DNA of 64,000 nt. Source: Anaerolineae bacterium. GTDB lineage: Bacteria > Chloroflexota > Anaerolineae > Promineifilales > Promineifilaceae. Below are positions 46,489 to 54,509 of the stretch, in pieces. The position numbers and the translations under genes are program-made. The notes under the pieces were generated by a model that was not told where the DNA came from, did no database searches, and saw only the letters and a list, made by a program, of their open reading frames with translations. The stretch spans positions 186,001 to 250,000 of the forward strand of contig JAHDWK010000002.1 in NCBI GenBank assembly GCA_023382655.1, given 5' to 3'. How positions within the stretch are numbered: the stretch's first letter is position 1; every line of letters starts with the position of its first letter.

Positions 46489-46716
46489 CTACTCAACTAT
46501 TTCAGTAGCTGATTTACTAACGGTGTTTTTGGCTGGTGCTAATTTCTCCAGTCGCTCCATCACCAGTTTGTGATGTTTGTCGGCCTGGGCTATGCGGGCC
46601 AGAATACCCAAAACACCAGCGATACCAATGAACCCAACTCCAAGAGTCGCTTCAGACAGCGAAAAGAAACCAACAATAATAGCAACAAAGGCTAATAGGA
46701 TAAGGATAACTGACAT
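46489..46716 (-). CDS. Small two-helix membrane protein
   Basis: A 75-residue protein with two hydrophobic helices ('VILILLAFVAIIVGFFSL' and 'LGVGFIGIAGVLGIL') followed by a charged tail. AGGAGGAATCCG precedes ATG 46716. Unrecognised family. It sits in the cargo, upstream of the AlbA_2 gene and possibly co-transcribed. Confidence 0.6.
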   Translation of the reverse strand: MSVILILLAFVAIIVGFFSLSEATLGVGFIGIAGVLGILARIAQADKHHKLVMERLEKLAPAKNTVSKSATEIVE

Positions 46717-46824
46717 CGGATTCCTCCTGATTCGGCTAAAACTGATAGGATAGCAGCCAGTATACTACAGACAACCTCGATGTCCAGTGCCCGATTCTAG
46801 CGACCTCTCAAGGCCAAACAAAAA

Positions 46825-46880
46825 ACGGCCGTCCTCACAGACGGCCGTACTCCGGGCTTTGACCAACATGAGGGGAGGGG
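46825..46880 (-). terminator. Duplicated hairpin-terminator module, copy 1
   Basis: ACGGCCGTC / GACGGCCGT (46825-46833, 46840-46848) is followed on the - strand by TTTTTTG, a good terminator for the DUF6011-like gene. The flanking CCGGGCTTTGACCAACA is repeated almost identically after the copy at 48218. Confidence 0.8.
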
Positions 46881-46890
46881 GCCTCTGCCT

Positions 46891-47613
46891 TCATATTAAC
46901 TTTGCCGCCTCTTTCAGATCATACGAATTGTATGTTGCCCAAATCCGCTCCAATTCCTCACGCGAAATGTTTTCCCACATATCGGCATTTCGCTCCTCCA
47001 ATTTCTCAATGCGCCCTCTACAAATGGAGCCGATACATACTCTGAGGCTGAGAGGGTCTGTAAGTGGCCTGTGGCAAATATGACATTGTTCATCTGTCAA
47101 ATCAAGCCAGCGAGGGGGCCGAGGCTTTGCCGGTTCTTTGGCGACGGGTAGCGTGGGCAACCTTTGTGCTGATTCATCATACGGCCGTGTTGCTGGCCTG
47201 GATTGGGCAGGCGCCCGTTGCGGTGGTGGTTTGGGATTCACCCCATTCAACTTGTCAGCAGCAGGCTTTGGTCTTACGGCCGTCAGATATTTGTCGAGTG
47301 GGCTGGCGAATACAGGAGGTTCTTTTGCGGGATCGGAAAAATGAAAACGGGCAATATAGTATTTCCCAGACCGGAGCGGCCCATTATACAGACATTTCAA
47401 CGGGGACAGCGTCTTAGTCACGTTACTTATTTCGGCTTCCGTTATTTTCCGCAAGGAAGTCAGAGATACTTTGCCTTTACCTTTTTGAATGAAAAGGGTG
47501 AGAGTCAGATCGTCAGCTAACTGTCGCCGGTACAATCCAATATCTATTTGCCCGGTGTAGGGATTAACAATAGCAAAAGCCAACATCTCAGCAATGCGCT
47601 CATCAATGACCAT
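46891..47613 (-). CDS. DUF6011-like zinc-site protein
   Basis: A 240-residue protein. The C-terminal ~60 residues hold 'QCHICHRPLTDPLSLRVCIGSICRGRI', a Cys4-type zinc site of the kind used by DUF6011 domains (C..C ... S.R..GIG..C). The middle ~70 residues are a low-complexity Pro/Ala/Lys linker. The N-terminal part is alpha/beta and unrecognised. ATG 47613 follows AGAGAGG. It contains the backbone-style ACGGCCGT, so this cargo segment was made in or amended by a similar genome. Confidence 0.65.
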   Translation of the reverse strand: MVIDERIAEMLAFAIVNPYTGQIDIGLYRRQLADDLTLTLFIQKGKGKVSLTSLRKITEAEISNVTKTLSPLKCLYNGPLRSGKYYIARFHFSDPAKEPPVFASPLDKYLTAVRPKPAADKLNGVNPKPPPQRAPAQSRPATRPYDESAQRLPTLPVAKEPAKPRPPRWLDLTDEQCHICHRPLTDPLSLRVCIGSICRGRIEKLEERNADMWENISREELERIWATYNSYDLKEAAKLI

Positions 47614-47655
47614 GTTACGCCTCTCTTCTTACTCGGCACCTGGAACAGAGGCTTT

Positions 47656-48129
47656 TTATGGGACCACCCAATTGATTATCGGCAAACTCTCACAAGCCTC
47701 ACCATCCCCGTCGGCGTCCAAATTATGCACATCGTACCCTACCTGTGCCCAGCAATAGTTAAAACACGCCTGGGCCTGAGCCTGGGTATTGAAGTCGCTG
47801 CAATTGTAGGCGTCGTGGGTGCAAATGGTGCAATTGCCTGGCGGAGATTGTGTAGCCGTTTGTACGGGAGTTGGTGAGGGCGTTCTGGTTGGGATAAAGG
47901 GTGTCCCTGTAGCCGTTGCTGGAACCGGGGTGTTCGTGGCCGTCGCCGGAACCGGCGTGTTAGTGGCCGTTGGGGTAGGGGTAGGCAGCGGCTTCAAAAC
48001 CAATGGCAGGTAGCCAACGGGCGGCAACCCGCCAACAAACGGCTCGGCCGCGCCGGCCGCCAACAATACCAGACCTAACAGGGTGGCAACTGCCAACCCG
48101 ACGATGGAAATTTTCAAAGCGCGAAACAT
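47656..48129 (-). CDS. Secreted Excalibur-domain protein
   Basis: A 157-residue exported protein. The signal peptide is '[27 protein letters not shown]'. It continues with '[10 protein letters not shown]', a low-complexity Thr/Pro-rich spacer ('[18 protein letters not shown]'), and a C-terminal Excalibur domain, '[17 protein letters not shown]' followed by the calcium-type '[13 protein letters not shown]'. AAAGGAGG precedes ATG 48129. Its presence on the transposon is unusual cargo; the YLPxVxK motif is mid-protein rather than terminal here. Confidence 0.8.
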   Translation of the reverse strand: MFRALKISIVGLAVATLLGLVLLAAGAAEPFVGGLPPVGYLPLVLKPLPTPTPTATNTPVPATATNTPVPATATGTPFIPTRTPSPTPVQTATQSPPGNCTICTHDAYNCSDFNTQAQAQACFNYCWAQVGYDVHNLDADGDGEACESLPIINWVVP

Positions 48130-48486
48130 GAGGTTTCCTCCTTTCTATAAACCGTTAAGACCGTTGTGGAAAAAGCACGATTAGAGGATAACACACCATG
48201 CAGAGAAGGCAAAGAAAACGGCCGTCTGTGAAGACGGCCGTGCTTCGGGCTTTGACCAACACGAGGAGAGGGTGTCGCTGCCCTCTTCCTGACCGACCAG
48301 TTGTTCCAGTCGCGTTTCTTTTGTGCCAGTTTTAGGGGAGGGTGCGGTGTTACCCGCGGTTTCCTCGTGTTGTTGATCAGTCAGGAGTGCGTAAATGATA
48401 CCAACTTTGGGACGAGATGCAACCACTTTGCCTGAGGCATGGCGCCGCAAAGTCGTTCCCGCTCCATTCAAGGACGGTGGCGACTA
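48130..48486. other. Non-coding stretch with terminator module
   Basis: Apart from the hairpin module, I see no convincing gene. A - strand frame at 48181-48471 runs straight through the terminator and uses a TTG start with no Shine-Dalgarno, so I do not accept it. Confidence 0.55.
48218..48273 (-). terminator. Duplicated hairpin-terminator module, copy 2
   Basis: ACGGCCGTC / GACGGCCGT (48218-48226, 48233-48241) with TTTTCTTT on the - strand. The following TTCGGGCTTTGACCAACAC is repeated from copy 1 (46851-46867). It would terminate the gene at 48487 or an upstream degenerate piece. Confidence 0.75.
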
Positions 48487-48861
48487 TCACTCCTGGGCTT
48501 GCTGGTTTCGCCGGAAGGTCAGATAGGCGTGAATAACTGCATCTTGGACGAAGAACTTCTGCATATCATCAAGCGGCCGTCCGCGCTCCTGCGCCACTAC
48601 CACGGCCGTTTTACGCGCACTTTCCGCCAGGTGCGCTGCCTCTGCAAACAGCCCGTCCGTGTCCACCGCCAGATGAAGTCGGTCAGCCTTCACCCATTCC
48701 TGTCTCAGCGCCGTAGATTCAAGGAACGGCAGCGTGTAAGGGGCCAGCGTGATGTCAACCATGTTCGCGTAAACGTGATCGACCTTCGCCAGGAACCGCT
48801 CCCCGTCTTCCCGTTCCCACCACACCGTATCACCAGCGCGTAATTCACTCAAATTAACCAT
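48487..48861 (-). CDS. Hypothetical cargo protein
   Basis: A 124-residue protein. The N-terminal ~50 residues ('LRAGDTVWWEREDGERFLAKVDHVYANMVDI') look like a small SH3-like beta-barrel. The rest is helical ('LFAEAAHLAESARKTAVVVAQERGRPL'). AAGGAGAACGATC precedes ATG 48861. Not recognised. Its upstream region faces the AT-rich cargo of the ABC-3C operon. Confidence 0.55.
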   Translation of the reverse strand: MVNLSELRAGDTVWWEREDGERFLAKVDHVYANMVDITLAPYTLPFLESTALRQEWVKADRLHLAVDTDGLFAEAAHLAESARKTAVVVAQERGRPLDDMQKFFVQDAVIHAYLTFRRNQQAQE

Positions 48862-49035
48862 GATCGTTCTCCTTGTTTCCTGAACTATGGAAATTTGGCA
48901 TCATGGTAAGCCATTGGTTGTCAGACGGTCTGACTGCTATGAGCGAGAAGTCTTTGGTGCAATAAGCCACCACATCAAGCTTTCCATAGTACATTGGCAA
49001 AAGCTCTAAGGCTTGGAGCTTTTATTTTTGCCCAG

Positions 49036-49059
49036 TTTGTAATACAATCGTGTTACAAA
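49036..49059. promoter_or_regulatory. Inverted-repeat operator upstream of the RHH gene
   Basis: TTTGTAA and TTACAAA, perfect 7-bp arms separated by 10 nt, lie 29 nt before the TTG start of the small regulator-like gene. It is a probable autoregulatory operator. Confidence 0.6.
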
Positions 49060-49087
49060 TCAGCAAACCAGAATATAGGAGTAAGAT

Positions 49088-49285
49088 TTGGGCGCACAAA
49101 AACCATATGACCCGGTTAAGACTTTTAGGGTACCTGGTGAGACAAAAAGACAATTAGATGAGCTTCGGCGCAAGTGGGATCAGAGAAATGATAGCCAGGT
49201 AATCATACGTTGTATTGAACGTATTTGGACACTTGAAATGAGGGTGAAACATGTTGCAGGTAATGAGGAAGATGTAAGCAAATGA
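49088..49285 (+). CDS. Small RHH/CopG-like protein
   Basis: A 65-residue protein with a 'KTFRVPGETKRQLDELRRKWDQRNDSQVIIRCIERIW' core, a pattern of strand then two helices like CopG/Arc regulators. The start is TTG 49088, preceded by AGGAG; no ATG fits. It lies directly upstream of the ABC-3C operon and could repress it. Assignment is by pattern only. Confidence 0.55.
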   Translation: MGAQKPYDPVKTFRVPGETKRQLDELRRKWDQRNDSQVIIRCIERIWTLEMRVKHVAGNEEDVSK

Positions 49286-49307
49286 CTTGTATAGCACAAA
49301 TGGTATA

Positions 49308-49335
49308 TTGACCCGTTATGTAAATATGGCATAAT
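49308..49335 (+). promoter_or_regulatory. Promoter of the ABC-3C operon
   Basis: TTGACC (49308-49313) and CATAAT (49330-49335) are separated by 16 nt, about 45 nt before the HNH gene start. Confidence 0.6.
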
Positions 49336-49379
49336 ATGGTCTAGTATAGTGCCGTCAATTTACAGAACAGGTATGCATA

Positions 49380-50270
49380 ATGAATCTTGCCGAGGTTGTA
49401 GAAATCCTTCAGTTGCCAAGAGATGATATCAAAGCTGCTATAAATAAGGGAATTAAGCATCCCATAACCCCTGACGTAATTAAGCTTGAAGCTTATCCCC
49501 TCAATGGAGATTACGATATCTCGGATGAATCAGTAGACGCCTTCATTGAGGCTTTTTTTAGCCATGAACCGAACCGGAAGATTCCCGTGGTTACTCGTCG
49601 AGTTCTGCTAATTGAAGCAAAGTATAGATGTGCCAATTGTCTTGTAACAGTTTCTCTTGAATTCCATCACATCATTGAATTTAGCAGACTTGCCACTCAT
49701 GATCCCAGATATATGATAGTTTTATGCGCAAATTGCCATGCGAGATGCACTAAAGGGGAGATTGATCGTAAAGCTCAAGACATAATGAAAGCAAGACTGA
49801 AAAACGATTCAATTGAGGGAGAACAATTTCCTATAAGATTTGATTGGAATGAATTAAAAGAAGTAATAGCCACTGTGCATGAAGTAATGAACGTTTCTGA
49901 ATCAGGAGAAGAAAGCAAGAACAACAGAAGTGTTGTGTCTTTACATAAAAAGAATGAATTAAACCAAATGGGCGAAGATTATTTTAGGTTTATCCAAGAT
50001 CAACACCAGCCATATTTTGGAAGAATTAAGGAATTTATACAGAATCCTGCAAACCGAGATTCTAAACAACTTTATTATGAAATCATTGATGGACTGAACG
50101 CGAAGATAATAGCCCATAGGCGGGAATTTGGAAATTTTGAACACATATTAGAGCGGATTTATGACACAGCAAAACCTTATTTGAAAGGGAAGGGCCGTAC
50201 TCTCAACGTGTTCCTTTCGTTTGCATATCACGAATGTGATCTTGGCATAAAAAGTGATGTTGAAACCTGA
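49380..50270 (+). CDS. ABC-3C system HNH effector
   Basis: A 296-residue protein. The N-terminal ~60 residues are a small helical domain. An HNH nuclease follows, with C84-x2-C87, H96-H97 and C116-x2-C119-H120 ('KYRCANC', 'LEFHHIIE', 'LCANCHARC'). The C-terminal ~90 residues ('LYYEIIDGLNAKIIAHRREFGNFEHILERIYD') match the effector C-terminal domain of ABC-three-component systems. It is predicted to cut DNA when licensed by the ATPase. The next gene overlaps its end by 14 bp. AT-rich DNA. Confidence 0.85.
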   Translation: MNLAEVVEILQLPRDDIKAAINKGIKHPITPDVIKLEAYPLNGDYDISDESVDAFIEAFFSHEPNRKIPVVTRRVLLIEAKYRCANCLVTVSLEFHHIIEFSRLATHDPRYMIVLCANCHARCTKGEIDRKAQDIMKARLKNDSIEGEQFPIRFDWNELKEVIATVHEVMNVSESGEESKNNRSVVSLHKKNELNQMGEDYFRFIQDQHQPYFGRIKEFIQNPANRDSKQLYYEIIDGLNAKIIAHRREFGNFEHILERIYDTAKPYLKGKGRTLNVFLSFAYHECDLGIKSDVET

Positions 50271-50508
50271 TAAGTATCTAGATTTGAGGACATGCACCTT
50301 AAACGTAGCATCCAATATATTGTCAGAATTATTGTTGTACAAGGTGATGTCACTAGATGAAATTTCAAAGTCCGTTCAGGCAAAACTTGGGGATGACTCT
50401 GGTTACAATTTTCTTCCCGCTATAAATTTCCTGTTTTTGATTGGCAGTGTTGATTATGATGCGGAGCATGACAACATTTATTTGTTGACTAGCAGCGTGA
50501 CAAAATGA
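50257..50508 (+). CDS. ABC-3C system middle component (MC6-like)
   Basis: An 83-residue protein. 'MLKPDKYLDLRTCTLNVASNILSELL' and 'YNFLPAINFLFLIGSVDYDAEHDNIYLL' follow the pattern of MC6 winged-helix connectors that join effector and ATPase. ATG 50257 is preferred; an in-frame GTG at 50254 adds one residue. It overlaps both neighbours (14 bp before, ATGA after), so the operon is tightly coupled. Confidence 0.85.
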   Translation: MLKPDKYLDLRTCTLNVASNILSELLLYKVMSLDEISKSVQAKLGDDSGYNFLPAINFLFLIGSVDYDAEHDNIYLLTSSVTK

Positions 50509-52295
50509 AATTGTCTCTTTTGTATACAAACAAGGAAAATATTTTCCCAACCCTTACCTTTCATAATGGTTTGAATGTCGTGTTTGCAAAAGTCAAAGAA
50601 CCAAAGCTGAAGGATAAAGACTCCCACAATTTGGGGAAAACTTTTCTATCTCATGTTATAGATTATTGTCTTCTTGCCCAAATAGATAAAGAGCATCCTT
50701 TCAAGGATAGAGAAGACCTGTTTGGTGATTTCATTTTTTACCTGGAGGTTAGAGCAAATAATGGAAAATATGTAACAATCCAGAGGAAGGTAACAGGTAG
50801 AAATTCTATCAGTATAAGTGTCTTGGATGTATCTGGGAAGCTAGACAATAAAGATGAAAACGAATGGGAATACAACAAACGAGGACTGGACAATGCAAGA
50901 GAAATATTGGACGGCCTTTTAGATTTAGATGTTATCAAACCATATGGTTTTCGTAAGGGTTTGACATATTTCCTTCGCAGGCAAAGCGATTATGGTGATG
51001 CTTTTAGGATTTCAAAATTTAATAGAGGGAAAGACCGCGAGTGGAAACCTTATGTGGCTAAAGTGTTTGGTTTTGATTATGAGCTAATCTGGAGGAAGTA
51101 TGAGACTGATGAAAAAATTGCAGACAAAGAACGAGAAAAGGAAGTAATTCAACAAAAAGCACAATCAAAAAGTGAGCAGTATGACGAAATAAAGGGCGTT
51201 ATAGAAATCAAAGAGGAAGCCGCTCAAAAAAAACGCAGCGATCTAGATCGTTTTGATTTTCACGAAATAGAATCTGATATTAGTGAAGATGCGATAAAAC
51301 GTATCGGTGTAAGAATAGCGCACTTGAATCAAACTAAATACAAAATTGACTATGAAATTGAAGAAATTGAACGCTCTTTGACAACCAATTACATAATTGA
51401 TGTAAATGAAATGATTCAGGTATTTAGAGAAGCAAACATAATGATGCCTGAATCAATGGTTCGAGATTATCAAGAACTTGAGGATTTTAATAGGAGAATT
51501 TCTTCAGAGAGAATAAAAAGTTTGCAGGAGTTGCGTGAAGCAAAGATTGACCAGAAGACAAAAATCGAGGAAGAGCTAAGAGGACTTAATATAGAAGAGA
51601 CTCGTGCTTTAGCATTGCTAGCTGAACGAGAGGCCATAGAAAAGTACAAAGTTCTGCAACGGGGATTATTACGAGAAGAAGAAGAAATACTCCAACTGAA
51701 GCAAAAACTGATTCAACTGGATGACGTTGCTGCAATAAATCGTCAAATAGATGAGCTAAAGAGCAAACTTCTAACAACTATTAGTGAAATTGACGATACT
51801 GTCAATCGTTCAAATAACCCAGTATATAGATTGATCAGAAAAACATTTGTAGAATATGTCGAGTATGTGCTAGGAATTACTGCTCAGATTATTACTTTAA
51901 TTAACAGTGCTGGAAATCTTGATTTTAAAATTACGGTGATTGGCGGGGCCACTGATCAAGAGACACATGAGGGTGAAGGAACCTCCTACCAAAAACTTCT
52001 GGCGGCATGTTTTGACTTGGCTATATTGAGTGTTTACAGCAATAGCTCATTTTATCGATTTGTTTATCACGATGGCATTTTTGAGGCGCTGGATGACAGA
52101 AAAAAAGTCCGATTACTTGAATTGATAAGACGAATCTGTGCAGAAAAGGAGATTCAACATATTCTAAGTGTTATTGACTCTGATTTGCCTAGAGATGAGA
52201 GAGATGAAAAGCTGTTATTTACCCAAGATGAGATTATCAGGCAATTGCACGATGGTGGGAAAGATGGGAGGCTTTTTAGGATGGAAAAGTTCTAA
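50505..52295 (+). CDS. ABC-3C system DUF2326 ATPase
   Basis: A 596-residue SMC/RecN-like protein. The start overlaps the previous stop in ATGA. The P-loop is 'SHNLGKTFLSHVIDY' (~res 44-58), a long coiled coil spans ~200-430, and the C-terminal half-site is 'FVYHDGIFEALDDRKKVRLLELI'. This matches the DUF2326 ATPase component of ABC-3C systems, which senses a trigger and gates the effector. AT-rich, with no ACGGCCGT. Confidence 0.88.
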   Translation: MKLSLLYTNKENIFPTLTFHNGLNVVFAKVKEPKLKDKDSHNLGKTFLSHVIDYCLLAQIDKEHPFKDREDLFGDFIFYLEVRANNGKYVTIQRKVTGRNSISISVLDVSGKLDNKDENEWEYNKRGLDNAREILDGLLDLDVIKPYGFRKGLTYFLRRQSDYGDAFRISKFNRGKDREWKPYVAKVFGFDYELIWRKYETDEKIADKEREKEVIQQKAQSKSEQYDEIKGVIEIKEEAAQKKRSDLDRFDFHEIESDISEDAIKRIGVRIAHLNQTKYKIDYEIEEIERSLTTNYIIDVNEMIQVFREANIMMPESMVRDYQELEDFNRRISSERIKSLQELREAKIDQKTKIEEELRGLNIEETRALALLAEREAIEKYKVLQRGLLREEEEILQLKQKLIQLDDVAAINRQIDELKSKLLTTISEIDDTVNRSNNPVYRLIRKTFVEYVEYVLGITAQIITLINSAGNLDFKITVIGGATDQETHEGEGTSYQKLLAACFDLAILSVYSNSSFYRFVYHDGIFEALDDRKKVRLLELIRRICAEKEIQHILSVIDSDLPRDERDEKLLFTQDEIIRQLHDGGKDGRLFRMEKF

Positions 52296-52370
52296 GAATA
52301 TGCCGCAAAATGAGATGGCTTAGTTTCCCTTTGTATCTCCATCCCCATTTTTCCTAATAAACGGCAATGA

Positions 52371-54509
52371 TTAGATTATCCGCAAATTATTCAAATTGCC
52401 CAGAGAAATATCTGTTTTCAGAAACACAAACCGCCCACAATCATCCACCCCCGGCCCCGAAAACGGCCGTACCCGCCCCTCCTTCACCCACACTCGCACC
52501 TGATCCACACTCACCCCCAAATGCCCCGCCAACTGCGCCAGCGTCAGCCGATTCGCCGGGCTGAGCCGCTCCACATCCACCCGTCGAAACAGGTACACAC
52601 TGCGGCTGTCTACCCCTGGCCCCGACACCGGCCGTAACCGCCCATTCCGCGCCCACTTCTGCACCGTCAGCGGCCCCACACTCAGAATCCGCATCGCCTC
52701 CTTCGTCCCCACATACGCCCCGGCAAAAGCCTCCACCACCTCCCGGCTAAAATACGTCCCCTCATCATTCCGATACGCCGGCGTCAGCAGCCCCAACTCC
52801 ACCCACCCCTCAATCACCTCCGGCTTCACCCGCATCCGCTGTGCAAACAGCCGCCGCGACACAAACCCCTGTTCATCCCGCAGCCCCTCCAAAAACGCCA
52901 ACACATGCCGCCGCCCAAAAACCAACCCATCCAACGCCTGGTGCTGACTACACTGCGCCCGTAATCTGCCCCGTATTACCAACTCCACCACCTGCGCCGC
53001 ATTCACCCCATACGCCGCCAACATCTGCGTCGCCACCGTCAGGTTCACTCGTTCTCTGCCAGATTGAATTTGCGTCGTGGCTGCATTTTTCACGGCTACC
53101 AGCAACCTATCAATCCCCTCCCGGTCAATCTGCCAACTGGCACTGCCCGCCACCCGCGGCCGCCGCGCCGCTGTCAACAAACCCATCGCCACCAGGTGTT
53201 TCACCACATCCCCCGACACCCCCAACCACACCGCCGCATCCGCCAACGGAATCGCCAGCCGCCACCGTTCCTGCAACGCCAACACATCCACCCGCGCCAA
53301 AAACTTCATCCGCAAAGCCGCCGTCTCCCCCTTCACCCTAATCAGCCCACCCTCAACCAACCGCTTCACCGTCCGCTCCGTCACCCCTAGCGCCTGCGCC
53401 ACCTCCTCTACCAACATCCAACTAAACCGCTTCGCCGGAATGGGATACTCCTGAAAATGCGGGTACTTCTTCACCACCGGCCAGGCTGTATGAGCCGCCA
53501 CATAATCCAGAAACGCCTCATACACAAAAGCATACGCCTCCTGCTGCCACAGTTCCAACGTATCAGACGAAAACAGATGGCCCAACTGTGACTTCAAGCT
53601 CACCGTAAACACACGCCCATCCCGATACGAAAACCGCTCCAAGAAGCTGTGAAACCCCTCCGGCCATTCCAGCAAAGCACCCATCGCCATCGCCCCGGCC
53701 ACATAATAATCAAGCGACCGCCGTTCCGGTCTCCTATGCCAGGGCAGTGGCCGCGACAGCGCCGGAAACGGGTGCAGCCCCTCCATCTCCTGCCGCACCT
53801 GGAAAACCATCCGCAGCAGCGAAACGAAGAGGCCATACAACTCCCGCCCCGGTTCCCGCGGCAGCGTAGACCGCGTATGCGCCCCCGCCCTGGCCCAGCA
53901 GTACAGAATAGATTGCGCCTGCAACCCCACTTCATCCCCGGACAGGTCAATGGCCACGGCCGTGCGCAAATCACACCGGCACCGATGGCAGTAAGCCGAT
54001 ACCAGGTCAGTAGTCTCAATCGCCTGCCCGCATTGCGGACAGGCATCAACCAGAAGACAGCGGTGCTGTGGGCAGGCGGCGATCACCTTCAACTGCCACA
54101 CCCCCCGCTGATACGCCGCTTCCGCCAGACAGTGCGGGCAAAACTGCGCTTTCCCTTCACTGCGAAAATGCGCCCGCCGATACACCTCCGGCATACGTGG
54201 AAACGTAAAACCCGGCGCAAAACAGATCGTCTCCAGCGCCACATGTCGGGGCGTCACCAACTCCGTCAGCCCATAGATGCTGGCCCAATAAATCTTGTAT
54301 GGTTCCAGTTGGGTCAAGGCGGCCAGAGCATCAAACGTCTCATTATGCTTCGGCCGCATTACACTGTCCGACCGCCACAAATACTCCTCACACAGCGTCG
54401 CCACAATACCCGGCTTATGCCCATTCACATACGCCAATCGGTACAGATAAGAGGCCAGCGTCTCATTGGGCAGCAGCGGTGGGCGGTATAAAAAAGGTCT
54501 GAGATTCAC
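52371..54509 (-). CDS. tniQ: TniQ/TnsD-family target selector with six winged-HTH modules
   Basis: A 712-residue protein, GTG start overlapping the tnsC stop. Residues 1-180 are TniQ: the opening 'PPLLPNETLASYLYRL' and zinc cysteines C124/C127, C146, C157/C160, C174/C177. From ~365 to ~702 I count about six MerR/excisionase-like winged helices, for example 'TLAQLAGHLGVSVDQVRVWVKEGRVRP' and 'TKEAMRILSVGPLTVQKWARNGRLRP', with regular ~50-residue spacing. It is longer than Tn7 TnsD (~500) and CAST TniQ (~400). This tail suggests reading of a long DNA site. Confidence 0.88.
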   Translation of the reverse strand: MNLRPFLYRPPLLPNETLASYLYRLAYVNGHKPGIVATLCEEYLWRSDSVMRPKHNETFDALAALTQLEPYKIYWASIYGLTELVTPRHVALETICFAPGFTFPRMPEVYRRAHFRSEGKAQFCPHCLAEAAYQRGVWQLKVIAACPQHRCLLVDACPQCGQAIETTDLVSAYCHRCRCDLRTAVAIDLSGDEVGLQAQSILYCWARAGAHTRSTLPREPGRELYGLFVSLLRMVFQVRQEMEGLHPFPALSRPLPWHRRPERRSLDYYVAGAMAMGALLEWPEGFHSFLERFSYRDGRVFTVSLKSQLGHLFSSDTLELWQQEAYAFVYEAFLDYVAAHTAWPVVKKYPHFQEYPIPAKRFSWMLVEEVAQALGVTERTVKRLVEGGLIRVKGETAALRMKFLARVDVLALQERWRLAIPLADAAVWLGVSGDVVKHLVAMGLLTAARRPRVAGSASWQIDREGIDRLLVAVKNAATTQIQSGRERVNLTVATQMLAAYGVNAAQVVELVIRGRLRAQCSQHQALDGLVFGRRHVLAFLEGLRDEQGFVSRRLFAQRMRVKPEVIEGWVELGLLTPAYRNDEGTYFSREVVEAFAGAYVGTKEAMRILSVGPLTVQKWARNGRLRPVSGPGVDSRSVYLFRRVDVERLSPANRLTLAQLAGHLGVSVDQVRVWVKEGRVRPFSGPGVDDCGRFVFLKTDISLGNLNNLRII

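Noticed and set aside
48181..48471. 96-codon - strand gene
   Set aside because: It runs through a terminator hairpin, has a TTG start with no Shine-Dalgarno, and the sequence is low quality.
53649..54491. 280-codon + strand frame opposite tniQ
   Set aside because: Arg/Pro/Gln-rich, low complexity, complementary to the zinc-finger region of tniQ.
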